The notes under the pieces: model-generated
The model's input: only the letters and a program-made list of their open reading frames with translations
What the model was told of the DNA's origin: nothing
Databases searched by the model: none
Position numbers and translations under genes: made by a program
Assembly (NCBI GenBank): GCA_963713445.1
Contig: CAVQMB010000002.1
Location: forward strand, 62,001-126,000
Length of the DNA stretch: 64,000 bases
Direction of reading: 5' to 3'
Source of the DNA: CAVQMB01 sp963713445
GTDB lineage: Bacteria; Pseudomonadota; Gammaproteobacteria; Competibacterales; Competibacteraceae
Shown here: positions 10,886 through 19,378 of the stretch, piece by piece
How positions within the stretch are numbered: the stretch's first letter is position 1
Layout: every line of letters starts with the position of its first letter

Positions 10886-11575
10886 CTAACCTGGCTGGGC
10901 GCATTCGTGCTGTGCCAAGACTTCCTCAAGCCAGCCAGCCACGGCACACTGCGCCGAAAGAGGCGCGGGCAGCTCATTCAACGCCTGTTGCAGGCGCGGT
11001 AAATCGTCGACCGTGTCGACATCGGTCAATACCGGCAGGGTCGCCACGACCCCGCCTTCCGGTAGCCTGCGGCAAAACGCCGTACAGGTATCCGGTTGCG
11101 AGTAACGTACTGATTGCCAGACCCGGCGGCGGACCAGCCGGTTGCCGCCGAACAGCCAGAAGCCACCGTCCGCTGCCGGGCCGAGGACAAAGCCGACCGC
11201 CGGATCAGCCAGCCGGGCGGTGGCCTGGGTCAGATGCCAAGGCCTCACCTGCGGGATATCCGCGCCGATCAGCAGCACGCTGCCATGGCGCTCGAGTAAT
11301 TCGGAATAAACCCGGTGCATCCGCAACCCCAGATCGCCGTCGCCCTGGTACACGATGGGAAATTCGGGCCACGCGGTGGTTGCCGCCGGGTCGGCCTCGG
11401 CCACCGCCCAATAAGGCGTGACGGTTGGCATGCCGGTGCGCGCAACCGCTGCCACGGCCGCAGCGCCGAGCCGGTGGAAGCGGGCGGCCGCCGCTGCGCC
11501 GATCGATTCCGCGAGCCGTGTTTTCACCGGTGACAGGCCCGGCGTCTTGACGAAAATGGCCAACGCGGTGCTCAT
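10886..11575 (-). CDS. rSAM/selenodomain-associated transferase 1 (TIGR04282-type, CofC-like)
   Basis: About 229 residues of nucleotidyl/glycosyltransferase-like fold: N-terminal ALAIFVKTPGLSPVKTRLAESIG, then DGDLGLRMHRVYSELL, LLIGADIPQ (the DxP metal/nucleotide position) and GPAADGGFWLFG. These are hallmarks of the CofC-like family that travels with radical SAM proteins. The reaction is unestablished. Its ATG (11575) overlaps the stop of the upstream transferase by 4 bp (ATGA), so it is the third gene of the arsS-type operon. Confidence 0.85.
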   Translation of the reverse strand: MSTALAIFVKTPGLSPVKTRLAESIGAAAAARFHRLGAAAVAAVARTGMPTVTPYWAVAEADPAATTAWPEFPIVYQGDGDLGLRMHRVYSELLERHGSVLLIGADIPQVRPWHLTQATARLADPAVGFVLGPAADGGFWLFGGNRLVRRRVWQSVRYSQPDTCTAFCRRLPEGGVVATLPVLTDVDTVDDLPRLQQALNELPAPLSAQCAVAGWLEEVLAQHECAQPG

Positions 11576-12309
11576 CGCTCGGTTGTTCGACCATGGCGCC
11601 AGCCGGACCAGGCCTGCGCCAGTGTAAGCGCGCCGTGCGCGAGCGTCGTCGCCAGCCAGCCGCGCGTGGCGTACTTGCGGCCACTGGTCAGCAGCGGTGC
11701 GGCGATGCGGACCAGCGGAATGCCGGCCCCGCGGGCCGCCCACACCAGCCGGTGATCCTCGCCGCGGGGCAGGGTCTCGTCGAATCCGCCGAGGGTGTCG
11801 AATACCTCCCGTGGCAACACGAACCCCTGGTCGCCAAATGGCAGGCCCAGCCAGCGCGACCGCAGGTTGGCGCTCCACGCGTTGAGACCTGTCAGCCGCG
11901 GACCATCGGTGCGGAACGCCAGGTCGAAATAGCCCAGCGCGCGTTGATCAGCCGTGAGGAAGGCCCCTAGTTTCGGCCAGGTGGTCGGGGTCAATCGCGA
12001 GTCGGCGTGCAGTAACCACAACCAGTGCCCGCGCGCCGCATTGGCGCCGGCATTCATCTGGCGGGCCCGTCCGGCCGGACTGGTCAATTCGTGATAGTCC
12101 AGCGCTGCCGGCCAGTTCGGTGGTCGACCATTCGTTGAGCTGGCGGGGTGCACCACAATGACTTCGCCGGGGAGGGGCAGCGCGGCCAGTTGCTTGGCCA
12201 GCCCGGACCATTCCGGCTCGTCCGGGGCCAGCGGCACCACCACCGACAGCAGCGGTAAATCGGCTGTTATCGAGGGGCTGACGGACGACGCGGGTACTGC
12301 GGTCAGCAC
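11572..12309 (-). CDS. rSAM/selenodomain-associated glycosyltransferase 2 (TIGR04283-type)
   Basis: A family-2 glycosyltransferase of about 245 residues: LLSVVVPLAPDEPEW at the start, GRARQMNAGANAARGHWLWLLHADSRL (the HAD in place of the DxD motif), FGDQGFVLPREVFDTLGGF and GEDHRLVWAARGAG. A GTG at 12309 begins 7 bp after the arsS stop. This family co-occurs with the TIGR04282 transferase and a Cys-rich radical SAM protein, as here. The sugar donor and acceptor are unknown; in arsenosugar producers such genes have been proposed to act on the arsenical product. Confidence 0.85.
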   Translation of the reverse strand: MLTAVPASSVSPSITADLPLLSVVVPLAPDEPEWSGLAKQLAALPLPGEVIVVHPASSTNGRPPNWPAALDYHELTSPAGRARQMNAGANAARGHWLWLLHADSRLTPTTWPKLGAFLTADQRALGYFDLAFRTDGPRLTGLNAWSANLRSRWLGLPFGDQGFVLPREVFDTLGGFDETLPRGEDHRLVWAARGAGIPLVRIAAPLLTSGRKYATRGWLATTLAHGALTLAQAWSGWRHGRTTER

Positions 12310-12316
12310 GCGCCGG

Positions 12317-13294
12317 TTACGCCAGCGAGCCACCGCAGGAACTGCCCGCGCCCGCGGTGCAGCCATAGCAGTGATCGCCGAACACGATGCGCGCGCGCTC
12401 GACCTCAGCCAGCGATCCGATGTCCCACAGCGTTTGGCTCTGACCGCCCTGCGGCAGTTCCAGCATCTGGTTGAAATCGCAGTCATAGAGCTGGCCGTCC
12501 CAGCCGATCGACAGCAGATTGCGGCACATGACGTTGAGCGCGGCCTGGGGATTGAACGCCTCCAGCAGGGTCTGCATGTAGTCGTCATAACGGCCGTCAC
12601 GCTGCAACTGGTGCAGAAACCGGCTGATCGGCATGTTGGTGATGGTCAGCAGTCGGTTGAAGCGGACGCCGAAATGTTCGCCCAGTTCACGCTTGTAGTC
12701 CGCTTCCAGGGCGTGCTGCGGCGGTGGCAGAGAGGGTCCGACCGGATTGTAGACCAGATGGAGTTCCAGGCCGGGATCACTGCCATAGCCCAGTTGGTTC
12801 AAGCGCTGCAGCGCAGCGATGCTGGGTTCGAAAATGCCCAGACCCCGCTGGGCCTCGACGTTGGCCTTGCCGTAACAAGGCAGCGAGGCGACCACGGTCA
12901 CGCCCTGCCCGGCGAGGAACTCGGCGGTGTCCTCCTGGCCGGGCTCGGACAGCACCGTCAGGTTGCAGCGATCGATAACGGTCTTGCCCAGCGCGCGGGC
13001 ACCGCGTACCAGATCACGGAAACTCGGGTTGAGCTCGGGCGCGCCGCCGGTGATGTCCACCGTGTGCACGCCCGGCGTGTCCGCCAGCAGTTCCAGCGCC
13101 CGGGCGGCGGTGCGGGCATCCATGACCTCGGTGCGCTTGGGGCCGGCTTCGACATGGCAGTGATGGCAGGCCTGATTACAGCGTTTGCCGACGTTGACCT
13201 GGAGGATTTCCAGCGGCGTGCGCGCCAGGTTAAGTGCATGCCTGCGCAGCGTGCGCGCAAACGGTGTCAGCGGGGGCGCGATGACAGCATTCAT
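12317..13294 (-). CDS. arsS: ArsS-type radical SAM/Cys-rich protein
   Basis: A 325-residue radical SAM enzyme. The cluster motif is C39-x3-C43-x2-C46 (CNQACHHC) with a GGAPEL SAM-binding segment. The C-terminus is a DUF3641-type Cys-rich domain (CRNLLSIGWDGQLYDCDFNQML and HCYGCTAGAGSSCGG). Members called ArsS act in arsenosugar biosynthesis, joining the adenosyl moiety to methylated arsenic; others are annotated only as radical SAM/selenodomain proteins. No arsM methyltransferase is seen in the window, so the arsenic role is a family-based inference. It heads a three-gene operon with two transferases. Confidence 0.85.
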   Translation of the reverse strand: MNAVIAPPLTPFARTLRRHALNLARTPLEILQVNVGKRCNQACHHCHVEAGPKRTEVMDARTAARALELLADTPGVHTVDITGGAPELNPSFRDLVRGARALGKTVIDRCNLTVLSEPGQEDTAEFLAGQGVTVVASLPCYGKANVEAQRGLGIFEPSIAALQRLNQLGYGSDPGLELHLVYNPVGPSLPPPQHALEADYKRELGEHFGVRFNRLLTITNMPISRFLHQLQRDGRYDDYMQTLLEAFNPQAALNVMCRNLLSIGWDGQLYDCDFNQMLELPQGGQSQTLWDIGSLAEVERARIVFGDHCYGCTAGAGSSCGGSLA

Positions 13295-13353
13295 TCAGCA
13301 AATCTCCTGATGCCAGATTGGCGGGTTGAGGCGCGGGCCGGTCCAGGCGGAGT

Positions 13354-13800
13354 CTAGCCGGTGGTGCCGAGACTTGAGAAGACCTTGCCCAGAACCCCAC
13401 CCCAGATCAGATGCAGGATCAGTGTCATGACCGGTGCCATCGGGCCGAGATGCAGGCCGAACAGCCCGGCACCGGCCAGTGGCAGCGGAATCAGCATCAT
13501 CAGCAGCCAGGCCAGCACCGCGAACGCCAGCGCTTTGCCGACCGGGCCGCTACCGGGCAGGCGCGGATAGAGGGCAGCAAACAATACGCCCCACAGCACC
13601 GTGCCGATCAGGAAGTGCGCCAGCCAGCCGATAGCCGGTGTGGCGGGGAGGCCGACGAAGGTATGGGCCAGGTGGGCGAGCATCGGAATCACGTTCAGGC
13701 CTGGCAGCAGGCCCATAGCCGACTTCAGCAGCATCAGCAGCGAGAGGACTATGGTGGCCGTGAAACCAGCGACAATGGCTCGTAAATAGACGTTTTTCAT
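13354..13800 (-). CDS. Small four-helix membrane protein (DUF6789-like)
   Basis: About 148 residues with four hydrophobic segments (IVAGFTATIVLSLLMLL, IGWLAHFLIGTVLWGVLFA, ALAFAVLAWLLMMLIPLPL, MTLILHLIWGGVLGKVFS) and conserved-looking IGWLAHF and HLIWG motifs of DUF6789 membrane proteins. Function unknown. The ATG at 13800 is preferred because AGGA precedes it at 8 nt; an ATG at 13809 has no site. It lies between arsS and the IS-scarred region. Confidence 0.65.
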   Translation of the reverse strand: MKNVYLRAIVAGFTATIVLSLLMLLKSAMGLLPGLNVIPMLAHLAHTFVGLPATPAIGWLAHFLIGTVLWGVLFAALYPRLPGSGPVGKALAFAVLAWLLMMLIPLPLAGAGLFGLHLGPMAPVMTLILHLIWGGVLGKVFSSLGTTG

Positions 13801-14037
13801 TGCTGTCATCCTGGGAGTTTCCGTGATATGAACGCGGACGTGATGGCTGGGATCGGATCGATCCGAGTCACCTTGAGAATGACGTACGGCCCGGAACTCA
13901 CAATGGATGCAGCGGACGCGCAGCGGCCATGGCATCCCGACTGGGGATGCCGGAATCGGGCGGGGCCTGTGCACGGCACTGTGCTGTGACGTGCTCCCGA
14001 GCTCGGTTGCGCGGGCTCGCTAAGTGCTCTTACGCGA
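13801..14037. other. Non-coding stretch with a GGCATCCC hairpin
   Basis: No credible gene. GGCATCCC-GACTG-GGGATGCC at 13931-13951 forms a perfect 8-bp stem with a 5-nt loop, without a T-run. It lies upstream of the DUF6789-like gene and downstream of the relE fragment. It may be a transcript-end structure or a repetitive palindrome. Confidence 0.35.
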
Positions 14038-14241
14038 TTAGCTGCACCGGGAGACATGGCGCCGATGCCCGATCTTAACCACAACGAGAATCAACGGCTG
14101 GTCCTGGATCTCGTAAAGAATTCGGTAGACACCCTGGCGAATGCGGCGTCGTTCGCCAAGTCGCACACGGAGTCCACGGGGCGAATCAGTACAGGATGGC
14201 AAAGCCCGCCAGATGAATGCATAGTCCAATTCACGATCATT
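14038..14241 (-). pseudogene. Truncated RelE/ParE-type toxin gene
   Basis: The minus strand reads RLGERRRIRQGVYRILYEIQDQPLILVVVKIGHRRHVSR to a stop at 14038. This is the C-terminal half of a RelE-family mRNA interferase (YRILYEI and VVVKIGHRR are hallmarks). The N-terminal part is missing: the reading frame enters the IS left end at 14242 and then loses similarity. No antitoxin is adjacent. The gene was probably cut by the insertion or by an IS-mediated deletion. Confidence 0.7.
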
Positions 14242-15127
14242 AGACCTCTTGAAGAAGTAGGTAATTGCCCTCAGGGGAGAGGGTATGAGATATGAACACC
14301 TGCGAAATGTTTCCCGTGAGACCTTCCGCCGGCTTTGCGGTGTCAGCCCCGAGACCTTCGAGCAGATGGTCGATGCGCTGGCCGCAGCCGAGGCGCGCAA
14401 GGACAAGCCCGGGCGGCCTTGCCGGGTGCCGCTCGCCGATCAGGTGCTGGTGATGCTGCAGTACCATTATGCCTACACGCCGCAGGTTCGCCTGGGTGTG
14501 GACCATGGCCTGAGTGAAGCGGCGGTCAGCTATCTGATCCGGCGCGTCGAGTCGCGGCTGCTGGCCGATGAACGCTTTCATCTGCCCAACCGCAGCCGGC
14601 GCCTCAGCGGTGAGGACACGCTTCGGGTGGCCGTCGACGCCACCGAAACCCCGATTGAGCGGCCCCAAAAAAACAGCGTTGCTACTACAGCGGCAAGCAC
14701 AAAGCCCACACCCTCAAAAGCCAGCTGATGATCGATCTGGAGTGTGGTGAGATTCTCAGCGTCGCCGGGGCGCCCGGTCGGGTGCATGACCTCGCGCTGC
14801 TGCGCTGGCGCCCGCCCGGCTGGCTGCCGGCGACACCCCGGCTGCTGGACAAGGGGTATCAGGGGCTGGCACCTGACAGCGCGCACGTCTACCTGCCGTT
14901 CAAGCGCCGCGCCGGGCGCGCTCTGCACCCCGAACAGCGCGCCTACAACCGCCTGCAGGGCGCAATCCGCCAGCGCGTTGAACACGTTATCCGCGAACTC
15001 AAACGCTTTCACATCCTGGCACTGCGCTATCGCAATCGCCGAAGGCGCTTTCATCTGCGCTTCCATCTCATCGCCGCCATCTACAATCTGGAGCTCAAAC
15101 TCGCTTCATGACTTCTTTAAGAGGTCT
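14242..15127 (+). mobile_element. IS5-family insertion sequence, 886 bp
   Basis: The ends are inverted repeats: AGACCTCTTGAAGAAGT at 14242-14258 and, on the opposite strand from 15127, AGACCTCTTAAAGAAGT (16 of 17 identical). ATT flanks both ends, consistent with a 3-bp target duplication, although three bases could match by chance. The element encodes one transposase made by -1 frameshifting. The two flanks are unrelated truncated genes. Confidence 0.9.
14285..15111 (+). CDS. IS5-family DDE transposase with programmed -1 frameshift
   Basis: Frame one (14285-14728) has the N-terminal helical region (FRRLCGVSPETFEQMVDAL) and the first acidic residue (VAVDATETPI). Frame two, in the -1 register, continues QRCYYSGKHKAHTLKSQL and holds the second aspartate (LLDKGYQGL) and the glutamate (VEHVIRELKRF). 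The switch lies at A-AAA-AAC (14668-14674), a textbook slippery heptamer in the correct phase (frame-zero codons CAA-AAA-AAC). The fused product is about 276 residues with an apparently complete DDE triad. A GGGGAGAGG ribosome site precedes the ATG. Two-frame transposases of this design are typical of the IS427-like group of IS5. Confidence 0.9.
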
Positions 15128-15781
15128 ATTGGTGCGAGTGGCTCGGGGAAATCGACACTAATTCGTTGTGTAAATACGCTAGAAGAATTTGATGAAGGTC
15201 GAATCGTGGTCAATGGAATAGAATTGCTTCCGTTTGGTAGAACGGGTTCAGGTAAGAGGTCAGAAATCAAGGCAGTTCCGCGTAATTCAGGCATGGTGTT
15301 CCAGCAGTTTAATCTGTTCCCACACATGACATGCTTGGACAACATTACGTTGGCACCGAGAAAAGTCGCCCGTCGGAAGACGGAGGAGGCGGAAGAGGAA
15401 GCGTTCGCGTTGCTGCGCCGTGTGGGCATTGAGGATCAAGCGCACAAGTACCCGGGTCAGTTGTCGGGTGGTCAGCAGCAAAGGCTTGCTATTGCACGCT
15501 CACTCGCTATGCATCCGAAGTTGATGTTATTTGACGAACCAACCTCTGCTCTTGATCCAGAGATGGTTGGTGAAGTGCTTGATGTGATGCGGGTGCTTGG
15601 TTCCAGCGGCATGACGATGATGGTGGTCACTCATGAGATGGGGTTCGCGCGGGAAGTGGCCGATCGGGTGATTTATATGGATCGGGGAAGTATCGTGGAA
15701 CAAGGGACGCCGGACCAGGTGTTTGGAAATCCTCAGTATGAACGAACGCAGGCATTTTTGGCTCGGGTGCTGCGTCACTGA
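15128..15781 (+). pseudogene. 5'-truncated amino-acid ABC transporter ATPase (GlnQ-like)
   Basis: Directly after the IS right end the frame reads IGASGSGKSTLIRCVNTLE (Walker A), MVFQQFNLFPHM (Q-loop), LSGGQQQRLAIAR (signature), LMLFDEPTSALD (Walker B) and VVTHEMGFAREVA (H-loop), ending at a normal stop. It is a polar amino-acid-type ATPase lacking roughly the first 30-35 residues and any start of its own. The base composition is more AT-rich than its neighbours, suggesting acquired DNA. No cognate permease or binding protein is present. An open frame joining it to IS sequence upstream is accidental. Confidence 0.85.
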
Positions 15782-15895
15782 CGAGTGTCTGGTGCGCGCC
15801 GTGAGATTTACGCGAGGCGGGCTCGATTGCTTCATCCTTATCATCGTCACCGGTTAGCATAACCACACTCATTTATCTGCTAGCCGAGGTAGGAC

Positions 15896-16517
15896 GTGAT
15901 CGAAGACAGCTTATTTCTATGAACCTGCCCGGGGCCATGGTCTGCCGCACGACCCCTTTAACGCCATGGTCGCCCCCCGTCCCATCGGCTGGATTTCATC
16001 ATGCAGCCCGGACGGGGCGCTCAATCTGGCGCCTTATAGCTTCTTCAATGCCTTCAATTACCGCCCGCCGCTGGTGGGCTTCGCCAGCAACGGTTACAAG
16101 GATAGCGTCCACAATATCGAGCGGACCGGGGAATTTGGCTGGAACCTGGTAACGCGCGATCTGGCGGAAGCGATGAACCAGTGCAGCGCGACGGTGGCGC
16201 CGGAGGTAGACGAGTTTCAGCTCGCCGGTTTGACCCCCGAGCCGTCCCGGGTCATCGCCGTGCCGCGGGTGCAGGAAACCCCGGTCTCGTTTGAATGCCG
16301 GCTCAGCCAACTGCTGCGTCTTACCGCTGCCGACGGGACCGAGACCGACACCTGGATGGTTTTCGGTGAAGTGGTCGGCGTCCATATCGCTAACCGACTG
16401 CTCAAAAACGGCATCTACGACACCGCGGCCGCCGAGCCGGTTGTCCGCGCAGGAGGACCGGCCGACTATTTCCATATCGATCCGAAGCAGCGCTTTCAGA
16501 TGTATCGGCCAGGCTAG
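15896..16517 (+). CDS. Flavin reductase-like (DIM6/NTAB) FMN-binding protein, N-terminal frameshift
   Basis: From 15966 the frame gives 183 residues with VAPRPIGWISS, LNLAPYSFFNAFN, GYKDSVHNIERTGEFGWNLVT and FECRLSQLLRL, the split-barrel FMN-binding flavin reductase domain. Upstream sequence in the same frame (FYEPARGHGLPHDPFNA) clearly belongs to the protein but lacks a start codon. Removing one T from the TTATTTC run near 15914 joins it to a GTG at 15896 preceded by GAGG, giving VIEDSLFYEPARG. This is therefore almost certainly a one-base error or mutation. Members of this family reduce FMN or act as the small partner of monooxygenases; the substrate is unknown. Confidence 0.8.
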
Positions 16518-16645
16518 CGGAGCTTCCCACGATGGATTGTCCGGTTCCACGGGTGATCAGCAGCCTGTCGGGCGGATAACGACCCGCTCTGTTGTGGCGC
16601 TGCCGTGGGTACCCGTTAGCGGTTGCATGCCGTACGCATGTCCGG

Positions 16646-16665
16646 TACTGTACGGATGTCCAGTA
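16646..16665 (+). promoter_or_regulatory. LexA-binding SOS box
   Basis: TACTGTACGG-ATGTCCAGTA matches the gammaproteobacterial LexA consensus (TACTG..N10..CAGTA; core CTGT-N8-CCAG against ACAG, one mismatch). It ends 22 bp before the lexA ATG, as expected for autoregulation and for damage-inducible expression of the whole mutasome cassette. Confidence 0.85.
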
Positions 16666-16687
16666 TCTGCCAGCGGATCGACGCAAC

Positions 16688-17353
16688 ATGCCCCTCACTG
16701 AACGCCAGGCCGCCATTCTCGAGTTTATCCAGGAGTCCCTGGACAATGCGGGTATCCCGCCCAGCCGGGCGGATATCGCGCGCCGGTTTGGTTTCCGCAC
16801 GCGCTCGGCTGCCGACGATCATCTGCGGGCGCTCGCGGCCAAGGGTTACCTGGAGCTGATTCCGGGCCGTGCCCGCGGTATCCGCCTGCGCGATAGCGCA
16901 GCCCGGGCGCTTGCCCATCGGCACGCGCTGCCGCTGGTCGGGCGTATCGCCGCCGGCACCCCGATCACCGCGGCCGGCAACATCGAGACCTGGCTTCAGG
17001 TCGATCCGGGTCTGTTCCGGCCGCGGGCCGATTTCCTGCACCGGGTAGCCGGCCATTCGATGCGTGAGGCTGGCATCCTGGACGGCGATCTGGTCGGCAT
17101 TCACGCTCAGCCAATTGCCGACAACGGCCGGATCGTGGCGGCAGTGCTGCCGGATCCGCGGACCGGTGAGGCCCTGATTACGCTCAAGCGTTATATCCAG
17201 CGCGGCGCCAGGGTAGTCCTCGAGCCGGCCAATAGTGACCCGGCTTACCAGCCGATCGAGATCGATCTGGCGAGTGCCGATCCCGACTCGCAGGAGGCTG
17301 CTGCGGTACGGATCGTTGGCCTCTATGCCGGGCTGATCCGGACGCCGCAATGA
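16688..17353 (+). CDS. lexA: LexA repressor
   Basis: A 221-residue SOS repressor. The N-terminal winged helix (LTERQAAILEFIQESLDNAGIPPSRADIARRFGF) binds the SOS box. The autocleavage bond is Ala89-Gly90 in VGRIAAGTP. The catalytic pair is Ser124 (GHSMREAGI) and Lys167 (LITLKRYI). RecA filaments on single-stranded DNA would trigger self-cleavage and derepression. The last four bases (ATGA) overlap the imuA start, so lexA and the mutasome are co-expressed. It may be a second, cassette-dedicated LexA; the rest of the genome would tell. Confidence 0.95.
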   Translation: MPLTERQAAILEFIQESLDNAGIPPSRADIARRFGFRTRSAADDHLRALAAKGYLELIPGRARGIRLRDSAARALAHRHALPLVGRIAAGTPITAAGNIETWLQVDPGLFRPRADFLHRVAGHSMREAGILDGDLVGIHAQPIADNGRIVAAVLPDPRTGEALITLKRYIQRGARVVLEPANSDPAYQPIEIDLASADPDSQEAAAVRIVGLYAGLIRTPQ

Positions 17354-17967
17354 TGCCGCTGGCTACCGATACGCTGGCCGCGATCCCCGGTGTGCGACGG
17401 GGATTACGGCGGCAAACGCCGGTTGCCGCGACCGGCATCGCCGAGCTCGACGGGGTGCTGCAGGGCGGCTGGCCGATCGGTGCGCTGTCGCAACTCATTG
17501 AGGCCGAGGCAGGCCTCGGATTGTCACTGATCATGCCGCTCGCCCGTGCCGCCACCCAGGACGGGCGTCACGCCGCGCTGGTGGCGCCACCGTTCATCCC
17601 CTACGCTCCGGCACTCGCCGCGGCCGGCGTGGATCTTGCCCGGCTGCTCTGGATCACGCCGCGGGATCAACGTGAGGCGCTGTGGGCCAGTGAGCAGCTG
17701 CTGCGTGCCGGCACGGTTACCGTGGTGGCACTGTGGAGTCCACCGCTGGCTGGGCCGGTCGAGCGGCGTCTGCAGCTTGCTGCCGAGGCCGGTGTCAGCA
17801 TCGCCATTGCCGCTCAAACCGGCCACGCGGTGGCAAGTTCGGTCGCCGCCGTGCGCTTGGTGCTGGCGGTCTCCTCCAGCGGACTGCAGATGGAGGTGTT
17901 GCGCTGCCGCGGTACCCCGTCGGGCACGCGGATCGAAGCCGCTTTTGGTCAATACCAGGTTGCTTGA
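17350..17967 (+). CDS. imuA: ImuA, RecA-like mutasome protein
   Basis: A 205-residue RecA/SulA-like protein with GIAELDGVLQGGWPIGALSQLIE near residue 30-50, in the position of a RecA Walker A but without a canonical GxxxxGKT. This is typical of ImuA, which assists ImuB and DnaE2 in translesion synthesis. The ATG overlaps the lexA stop by 4 bp. The C-terminal half (LQMEVLRCRGTPSGTRIEAAF) matches the family. Damage-inducible through the upstream SOS box. Confidence 0.9.
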   Translation: MMPLATDTLAAIPGVRRGLRRQTPVAATGIAELDGVLQGGWPIGALSQLIEAEAGLGLSLIMPLARAATQDGRHAALVAPPFIPYAPALAAAGVDLARLLWITPRDQREALWASEQLLRAGTVTVVALWSPPLAGPVERRLQLAAEAGVSIAIAAQTGHAVASSVAAVRLVLAVSSSGLQMEVLRCRGTPSGTRIEAAFGQYQVA

Positions 17968-17983
17968 TACGAATGGCCTCAGC

Positions 17984-19378
17984 ATGCGCTGGCTCTGCGT
18001 ATATCTCCCGGCGCTGCCGCTGGAGGCTCTGGCGCCAACGCCTGAACAGCCCGCCGCGGTGGTCGAGCCGGCCGGCCGCTGGCGCCGGCTGAGCCGGCTC
18101 AATGCCAGTGCCCGTCGCCGCGGCCTGCGGCCGGGGGTAGAGGCCACGGCCGCATTGGGCCAGGTGCCGGGACTGCGGTTGCTGGAACGCTGCCACGCGG
18201 CCGAAGTCCAGGTGTTGGAGGCCGTCGCCTGCTGGGCCTATGCCTACGGCCACCCGGTCACCATCGATTCCCCCGCTGGCAGCGTCTCCGTGGAGATCGG
18301 TCGCAGTCTGCGCAGCTTTGGTGGCTGGACCGCGCTGGCGAGGCGGATCGAGCATGACGCCACGGCGCTCGGCTACAGTCATCGCTTCGGTGTCGCGCCG
18401 ACCCTTGCCGCCGCGGCCCTGTTCGCGCGGGCTGGCCGCGGGCTGGATGCCCCGGTTAGCCGCCGCCGGGACATTGCGCCGGCGATCCGCGACTGGCCGC
18501 TGGCACGGCTGATGCTGTCGGAGCCGGTGCGTGAGGTGTTGCGGGGGGCCGGCCTGCGGACCATTGGTGAGTTACTGCCGATGCCGCCGGCGGCTCTGGC
18601 GCGGCGCTGTGGCCCAGAGCTGCCGCTGCTGCTGGACCGGTTGCTGGGCCGGGCGCCCGAGGTCTGGCATAACTTCGTGCCACCAGCGCGTTACCGGCGG
18701 CGCCAACCGTTGTTCGGCGAGGCGGACAGCAGCGGCGCACTGCTGTTTCCGCTCAAGGCGATGCTGGGCGATTTTGCGTTGTATCTGCGTGCCCGCGACG
18801 TTGCCGTGCAGCGATTCCGGTTAATCTTCGACGGTGGCGTCGGCTACCGGCCAGCACTGGAGGTCGGTTTGCTGGCACCGGCCCGCGATCCCGTGCGGTT
18901 GCTGCAGGTGACCCGCGAGCGGCTGGAAACGTTGGCCCTGGAGCGCCCGGTGGTGGCGCTTGAGCTGGTGGCCGAGCGCTTCGAGCGCGCCATCGTACGC
19001 CAGCAGGACCTGTTCGAGGACAGTGGTGGGCTTGAAAACTTCGAGTCGCTGCTCGAGCGTTTGCTCGCGCGGCTCGGCGAGGCCGCCGTACGCCGCTTGA
19101 CGGTAATGCCCGATGCCCGGCCCGAACGGGCCTGGAGTGGCCAACCGGGGGCTGCGACCGGCGAGCATCCCCCGCGGCCGTTCTGGCTGCTACCGGAACC
19201 CCGGCCGATTCCCCCACCGCAGTTACTGGGTCCGCCGGAACGCATCGAGTGTGGCTGGTGGGACGGTCAGCCGGTGCAGCGCGATTACCACCTTGCAGAG
19301 GATGCCACCGGACGCAAACTGTGGGTTTATCGCGAGCCGGCTGGCCGGCAGTGGTGGCTGCATGGGCTATGGCAATGA
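17984..19378 (+). CDS. imuB: ImuB, catalytically inactive Y-family polymerase-like hub
   Basis: About 464 residues. The start MRWLCVYLPALPLEALAP is the usual ImuB beginning. The body is Y-family-like (LNASARRRGLRPGVEATAALGQVPGL, AYAYGHPVTI) but lacks the catalytic acidic triad of DinB/UmuC. The C-terminal region (ERIECGWWDG, QRDYHLAEDATGRKLWVYRE) is conserved in ImuB. It is thought to scaffold the beta clamp, ImuA and DnaE2. The stop overlaps the dnaE2 start by 4 bp. Confidence 0.93.
   Translation: MRWLCVYLPALPLEALAPTPEQPAAVVEPAGRWRRLSRLNASARRRGLRPGVEATAALGQVPGLRLLERCHAAEVQVLEAVACWAYAYGHPVTIDSPAGSVSVEIGRSLRSFGGWTALARRIEHDATALGYSHRFGVAPTLAAAALFARAGRGLDAPVSRRRDIAPAIRDWPLARLMLSEPVREVLRGAGLRTIGELLPMPPAALARRCGPELPLLLDRLLGRAPEVWHNFVPPARYRRRQPLFGEADSSGALLFPLKAMLGDFALYLRARDVAVQRFRLIFDGGVGYRPALEVGLLAPARDPVRLLQVTRERLETLALERPVVALELVAERFERAIVRQQDLFEDSGGLENFESLLERLLARLGEAAVRRLTVMPDARPERAWSGQPGAATGEHPPRPFWLLPEPRPIPPPQLLGPPERIECGWWDGQPVQRDYHLAEDATGRKLWVYREPAGRQWWLHGLWQ

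Noticed and set aside
12158..13357. A 399-codon plus-strand open frame opposite arsS
   Set aside because: The minus strand carries the radical SAM cysteine motif and tight operon junctions; the plus-strand product has no motif.
14744..15781. A 345-codon frame that looks like an IS-ABC ATPase fusion
   Set aside because: Its first part is out of frame with the transposase. Only the segment after the IS right end encodes ATPase motifs, so the fusion is accidental.
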